A stretch of 25,573 nt of DNA from an uncultured Eubacteriaceae bacterium (GTDB lineage Bacteria > Bacillota > Clostridia > Eubacteriales > UBA1433). The stretch lies in contig CALGIV010000204.1 of the NCBI GenBank assembly GCA_937914785.1, positions 1 through 25,573 of the forward strand, in the 5' to 3' direction. Below the pieces are notes generated by a model, which did no database searches, was not told the origin of the DNA, and was given only the letters and a program-made list of their open reading frames with translations. A program made the position numbers and the translations under genes. Positions 22,896-25,573 of the stretch are shown here, one piece after another (position 1 is the stretch's first letter; every line of letters begins with the position of its first letter).

Positions 22896-23981
22896 CTATT
22901 CCTTAAAGAGGTCGTATATCGTCGCATCTTGATCAATTGCATTATAATTTTTAAAGATGGCCAGCGCTTCCTTCGCAACTGCTTTGCCCAGCACATAGCC
23001 ATTCTTTTCTCTGTCTGCAGCGATATTATGTTCAATTTCGCCCGGCAGGAAGATTTCGTTAACGCCTTCACGGCGCGGCGAATTCTTAATCGTCGTAAAA
23101 TATTCGTCCAGGTCGGTCTTTAATTCATCAATCGGACGGATGATGGACGGATCGATCGCCAGGAAGTAATATCCAAGGCCTCCGCCGCTTCCGACGATCT
23201 TAAGACCTGTCGCAGCCCCGGGCAAAATCCCGGAAAGCAGTTCGAACATAACGATCAGGCAATAACCCTTTGGCCCTGCCATCGGCTCTAAGGAGCCTGC
23301 CATCGACAGCGTCGTCACGTCGATAACTTCAAATGGGTTTTCCGTTGAATTACCCTGCGCATCGAGTGCCCAGCCGGGCTTTAACTTTTCGCCTTTGCGA
23401 ATCGCCATTTCAATCTTGCCGCCGGCAACCGTCGTTGAAGCCATATCCAGCATCATCGGCAGCGTCTTATGCCCTGCCGGGAATGCGATGGAATTCGGGC
23501 TGTTGCCCAACAGCTTTTGCGTGCCGCCAACCGGAGCGACGAGCAAGAGTGCCGGAGAAGCCGAGACGCCGATTAAATTCTGCGAACTGGCTTTAATCGT
23601 ATAATGTCCTGCTGCGCCAAAATGGTGGCCGCCACGCGCTACAGCTAGACCGATACCGTTTTTCTTTGCCAGCTCCATCGCCTTTTCATTAACGATGTCC
23701 GCCGTGCCAACACCAATACCGTTATCACAGTCAAACAACGCAGAAACCGGTGTTTCTTTTACTAACTTAACGTTTGGCTTTAAGTTAATTTCACCTTCTT
23801 TAATCGCTTTGTCATAAAAACGCAGGCGTGCAACACCGTGCGTATCCACACCACGTTTGTCAGCAGTGTTTAAAGTATCCGCACTTCTGCTTGCCAGATC
23901 AGCGTCTACACCCATCAGCTTTAATGCCTCATAGGTCACTTCGCGTACTTTTTTTACGCTTACTTTTAATGGTTCTGCCAT
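22896..23981 (-). CDS. Ldh_2 family (malate/L-lactate-type) oxidoreductase, copy 2
   Basis: The 361-residue protein is a tandem paralogue of the gene at 21737-22831 and carries the same family blocks: GVDTHGVARL, GGHHFGAAGHY, GNSPNSIAFPAG and PMAGPKGYC. The pocket loop reads ASPALLLVAPVGG, more hydrophobic than in copy 1, and the 200-230 stretch (TTLSMAGSLE) is also distinct. The C-terminal 100 residues are nearly the same in both. The ATG at 23981 has AAGGAGG seven bases upstream. The gene follows the CoA-transferase by 28 bases, so the two are surely co-transcribed. Probable role: NAD(P)-linked interconversion of a 2-oxo acid and a 2-hydroxy acid. Confidence 0.9.
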   Translation of the reverse strand: MAEPLKVSVKKVREVTYEALKLMGVDADLASRSADTLNTADKRGVDTHGVARLRFYDKAIKEGEINLKPNVKLVKETPVSALFDCDNGIGVGTADIVNEKAMELAKKNGIGLAVARGGHHFGAAGHYTIKASSQNLIGVSASPALLLVAPVGGTQKLLGNSPNSIAFPAGHKTLPMMLDMASTTVAGGKIEMAIRKGEKLKPGWALDAQGNSTENPFEVIDVTTLSMAGSLEPMAGPKGYCLIVMFELLSGILPGAATGLKIVGSGGGLGYYFLAIDPSIIRPIDELKTDLDEYFTTIKNSPRREGVNEIFLPGEIEHNIAADREKNGYVLGKAVAKEALAIFKNYNAIDQDATIYDLFKE

Positions 23982-24009
23982 TTTTTATCCTCCTTATTAT
24001 AGTAAAGTA

Positions 24010-25317
24010 TTATTTTATCAACCCGCATTTCTTTGCATCTTCCGTTAACTGATCGCGGAAATCCGGATGTGCGATCGCAATAAGCTTTTGAGCACGATTC
24101 TCAATCGTCTCGTTCTTCAAATCTGCAATGCCGTGTTCTGTGACGATATACTGCACATCTGTGCGCAACGTCGTCACTGCAGTCCCCGGCTCAAATGCCA
24201 ATGTGATTTTCGAGACTTTTGTACCATCCTTTTTTGTCAACACGGACGGCAGCGCAATAAACGACTTGCCGCCATTGCTAAGCTGCGCGCCGCGTACAAA
24301 ATCCACCTGGCCACCCGTCCCGCTGTACTGGCGATAGCCGATAGATTCGCTGCTCACCTGTCCGGTTAAATCGACGCCCATCGCCGAATTGACCGAAATG
24401 AAATTGTCGATTTTACCGACGGTAAACGGATCGTTGACGTATGAGAACGATCGGCTCTCTACCTTATCGTTATGATTTAAAAAATCATACATTCGTTTGC
24501 TTCCTGCGGCAAAGCCTATAATTGAAACACCTTTGTTGAGATTCTTTTTACTGTTGTTGACTGCGCCGCATTCGATTAAGTCAACCATACATTCCACAAA
24601 CATCTCCGTGTGAATGCCGAGGTCTTTTTTATCCTTGAGGAAAGAGCCGACCGCATTGTTGATGCCGCCGATACCGAGCTGGATACAGGAGCCGTCTTCG
24701 ACGCGGTCAACAATAAATCCGGCAATTTGGGCCTCGATTTCATTCGGCGGTGCCGTAGGCACTTCGGTCAGCTCTTCCGTCAAGTCAATCATACATGTTA
24801 TGTCGTCAATATGTATCATCATGCCTTCGCCTTTAATAACCGGCATATTCTCATTGATCTGCAGGATCACTTTCTCCGCTTCTTTAACCAAAACAGCGTC
24901 CGCAGGACAAAGGCCCAAACTGATGTTGCCATCCTCATCCGGAGGCGCAGCCACCATCATCACGACGTTTTCCCTGTTTAATCTTGAGCGTTCTTCCGGC
25001 ACTTTCGATAAATGAATCACCTGTGTTGCAATCTTGCTGCCACGTTTGATAAACTCGCGTTCCAGCGGGCCTAAAAACATGCTCTTCACATTAATTCTGC
25101 CATAACTGTCCGGTAAAAAAAGGCGCAGGGCTTTCGTTGCAAATCCCATATCAACCCATACGTTCTCCAATTGATCCTTTAAATCGTACAAACCGTCCAA
25201 AAGCGCATACGGCACGGAATTCATCATGGTCGTACCGATCACATCTCCGGAACTTATATGCGACAATGCTTCGGAAATACTGACGATTTTATCGGAATAT
25301 TTTTCTCTCCAGTTCAT
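24010..25317 (-). CDS. Acetyl-CoA hydrolase/transferase family CoA-transferase (4-hydroxybutyrate/butyrate type)
   Basis: The 435-residue protein has the two-domain layout and length of the 4-hydroxybutyrate and butyryl-CoA:acetate CoA-transferases. Recognisable blocks are GDVIGTTMM near 24, AAPPDEDGNISLG near 122, QLGIGGINNAVGSFL near 215, GIHTEMFVE with the expected catalytic Glu near 238, GTGGQVDFVRGA near 330, and TEHGIADLK near the C-terminus. It moves CoA between acyl groups, normally using acetyl-CoA or acetate as partner. The N-terminal TTMMNSVPYALL differs from the HACGEP-type sequence of butyrate enzymes, so the acid is open. The ATG has AGAGGTG four bases upstream. It is first in the five-gene operon and has its own promoter and cre-like site. 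Confidence 0.88.
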   Translation of the reverse strand: MNWREKYSDKIVSISEALSHISSGDVIGTTMMNSVPYALLDGLYDLKDQLENVWVDMGFATKALRLFLPDSYGRINVKSMFLGPLEREFIKRGSKIATQVIHLSKVPEERSRLNRENVVMMVAAPPDEDGNISLGLCPADAVLVKEAEKVILQINENMPVIKGEGMMIHIDDITCMIDLTEELTEVPTAPPNEIEAQIAGFIVDRVEDGSCIQLGIGGINNAVGSFLKDKKDLGIHTEMFVECMVDLIECGAVNNSKKNLNKGVSIIGFAAGSKRMYDFLNHNDKVESRSFSYVNDPFTVGKIDNFISVNSAMGVDLTGQVSSESIGYRQYSGTGGQVDFVRGAQLSNGGKSFIALPSVLTKKDGTKVSKITLAFEPGTAVTTLRTDVQYIVTEHGIADLKNETIENRAQKLIAIAHPDFRDQLTEDAKKCGLIK

Positions 25318-25369
25318 TAAACACCTCTCAATTTAAGGATAATTACTTTATATTGAATTTTAAAACTAT

Positions 25370-25398
25370 TTGATTCTTGAAACAAAAAATGATATAAT
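25370..25398 (+). promoter_or_regulatory. Plus-strand promoter pointing out of the window
   Basis: TTGATT (25370-25375), 17 bases and TATAAT (25393-25398) with a preceding TGA form a strong rightward promoter. Nothing large starts before the window end; only an 18-codon reading frame (25493-25549) lies downstream. Confidence 0.65.
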
Positions 25399-25411
25399 GG
25401 TGTAATATAGA

Positions 25412-25429
25412 ATATTCAAAAATGAATAT
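25412..25429. promoter_or_regulatory. Inverted repeat between divergent promoters
   Basis: ATATTCA and TGAATAT are perfect seven-base arms around four A. The repeat sits just past the start point expected for the plus-strand promoter, where a repressor could act. Confidence 0.45.
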
Positions 25430-25437
25430 GCGCACGT

Positions 25438-25451
25438 CGTAAACGTTATCA
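25438..25451. promoter_or_regulatory. cre-like operator of the CoA-transferase operon
   Basis: CGTAAACGTTATCA matches TGWAANCGNTNWCA at 10 of 11 fixed positions; only the first base differs. On the minus strand it covers roughly the first fifteen transcribed bases after the promoter at 25459-25487, a typical blocking position. Confidence 0.5.
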
Positions 25452-25458
25452 CTCTTTA

Positions 25459-25487
25459 AGTATAGCTTTAAACTTTAAAAGGCGCAA
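25459..25487 (-). promoter_or_regulatory. Promoter of the CoA-transferase operon
   Basis: On the minus strand TTGCGC (25482-25487), a 17-base spacer and TATACT (25459-25464) form a moderate promoter. The leader to the ATG at 25317 is about 135 bases. Confidence 0.62.
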
Positions 25488-25555
25488 CATTTATGCAGTT
25501 TTTAACGCAAAATGCCAGTTTTGGATTTTTATTAAATCATTTTTTTTAAACTCAA

Positions 25556-25572
25556 CCTAATTTTGGATTAGG
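25556..25572 (+). other. Hairpin at the right edge
   Basis: CCTAAT and ATTAGG pair around a five-base loop, seven bases after the stop of the short frame at 25493-25549. The window ends here, so whether a T-run follows is unknown. Confidence 0.4.
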
Positions 25573-25573
25573 A

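Noticed and set aside
1..25573. tRNA, rRNA, CRISPR array, insertion sequence or prophage
   Set aside because: No cloverleaf, repeat-spacer pattern, transposase or integrase coding was seen on either strand.

Overview
The window looks like chromosomal DNA of an anaerobic, low-to-moderate GC Bacillota. It is compatible with Clostridia or Negativicutes, but I cannot fix the genus. The reasons are strong AGGAGG-type ribosome sites, TTGACA/TATAAT-like promoters, an IreB-family gene beside alaS, a gap-pgk-tpiA-gpmI-secG glycolytic block and a butyrate/hydroxybutyrate-type CoA-transferase. Nearly all genes are on the minus strand. Exceptions are one A+T-rich gene (5010-6839) and three genes at 17373-19333.

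Region by region. (1) 1-185 is the start of dnaE, cut by the window edge. (2) 325-2003 is an ECF sigma factor with an overlapping zinc-finger anti-sigma/DUF4349 membrane protein. (3) 2090-3750 is an ABC-type ATPase plus permease; the ATPase has lost most hydrolysis motifs. (4) 3843-4760 is an unassigned propeller-like protein. (5) 4861-6839 is an A+T-rich plus-strand unit: a palindrome, a consensus promoter and an asparagine-synthetase-like enzyme without the N-terminal glutaminase cysteine. (6) 7060-12912 is the lower-glycolysis block gap, pgk, a xylose-isomerase-like TIM-barrel gene, tpiA, gpmI and secG. A terminator lies between gap and pgk, and secG also has its own promoter. (7) 13009-14067 is an orphan BMP-type lipoprotein. 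(8) 14224-17182 is alaS and ireB, each with its own promoter. (9) 17373-18358 holds a CmpB-like membrane protein and an intracellular amidase-like protein. (10) 18614-25317 is a metabolic island: a GntR/FCD regulator converging on a five-gene minus-strand operon of one CoA-transferase, two tandem Ldh_2-family dehydrogenases and two tandem ketopantoate-reductase-family dehydrogenases. (11) 25318-25573 is a divergent promoter region.

How it works together. The glycolytic genes convert glyceraldehyde-3-phosphate to 2-phosphoglycerate. The GAPDH lacks the residues that normally select NAD, so it may use NADP. The right-hand island probably converts 2-oxo/2-hydroxy acids, because dehydrogenases of two unrelated folds occur as duplicated pairs next to a CoA-transferase. 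Three sites close to the CcpA cre consensus (12948-12961, 21614-21627, 25438-25451) lie before gap, before the reductase pair and before the CoA-transferase, which suggests that glycolysis and the island share carbon control. No tRNA, rRNA, CRISPR array, insertion sequence or phage gene was seen.
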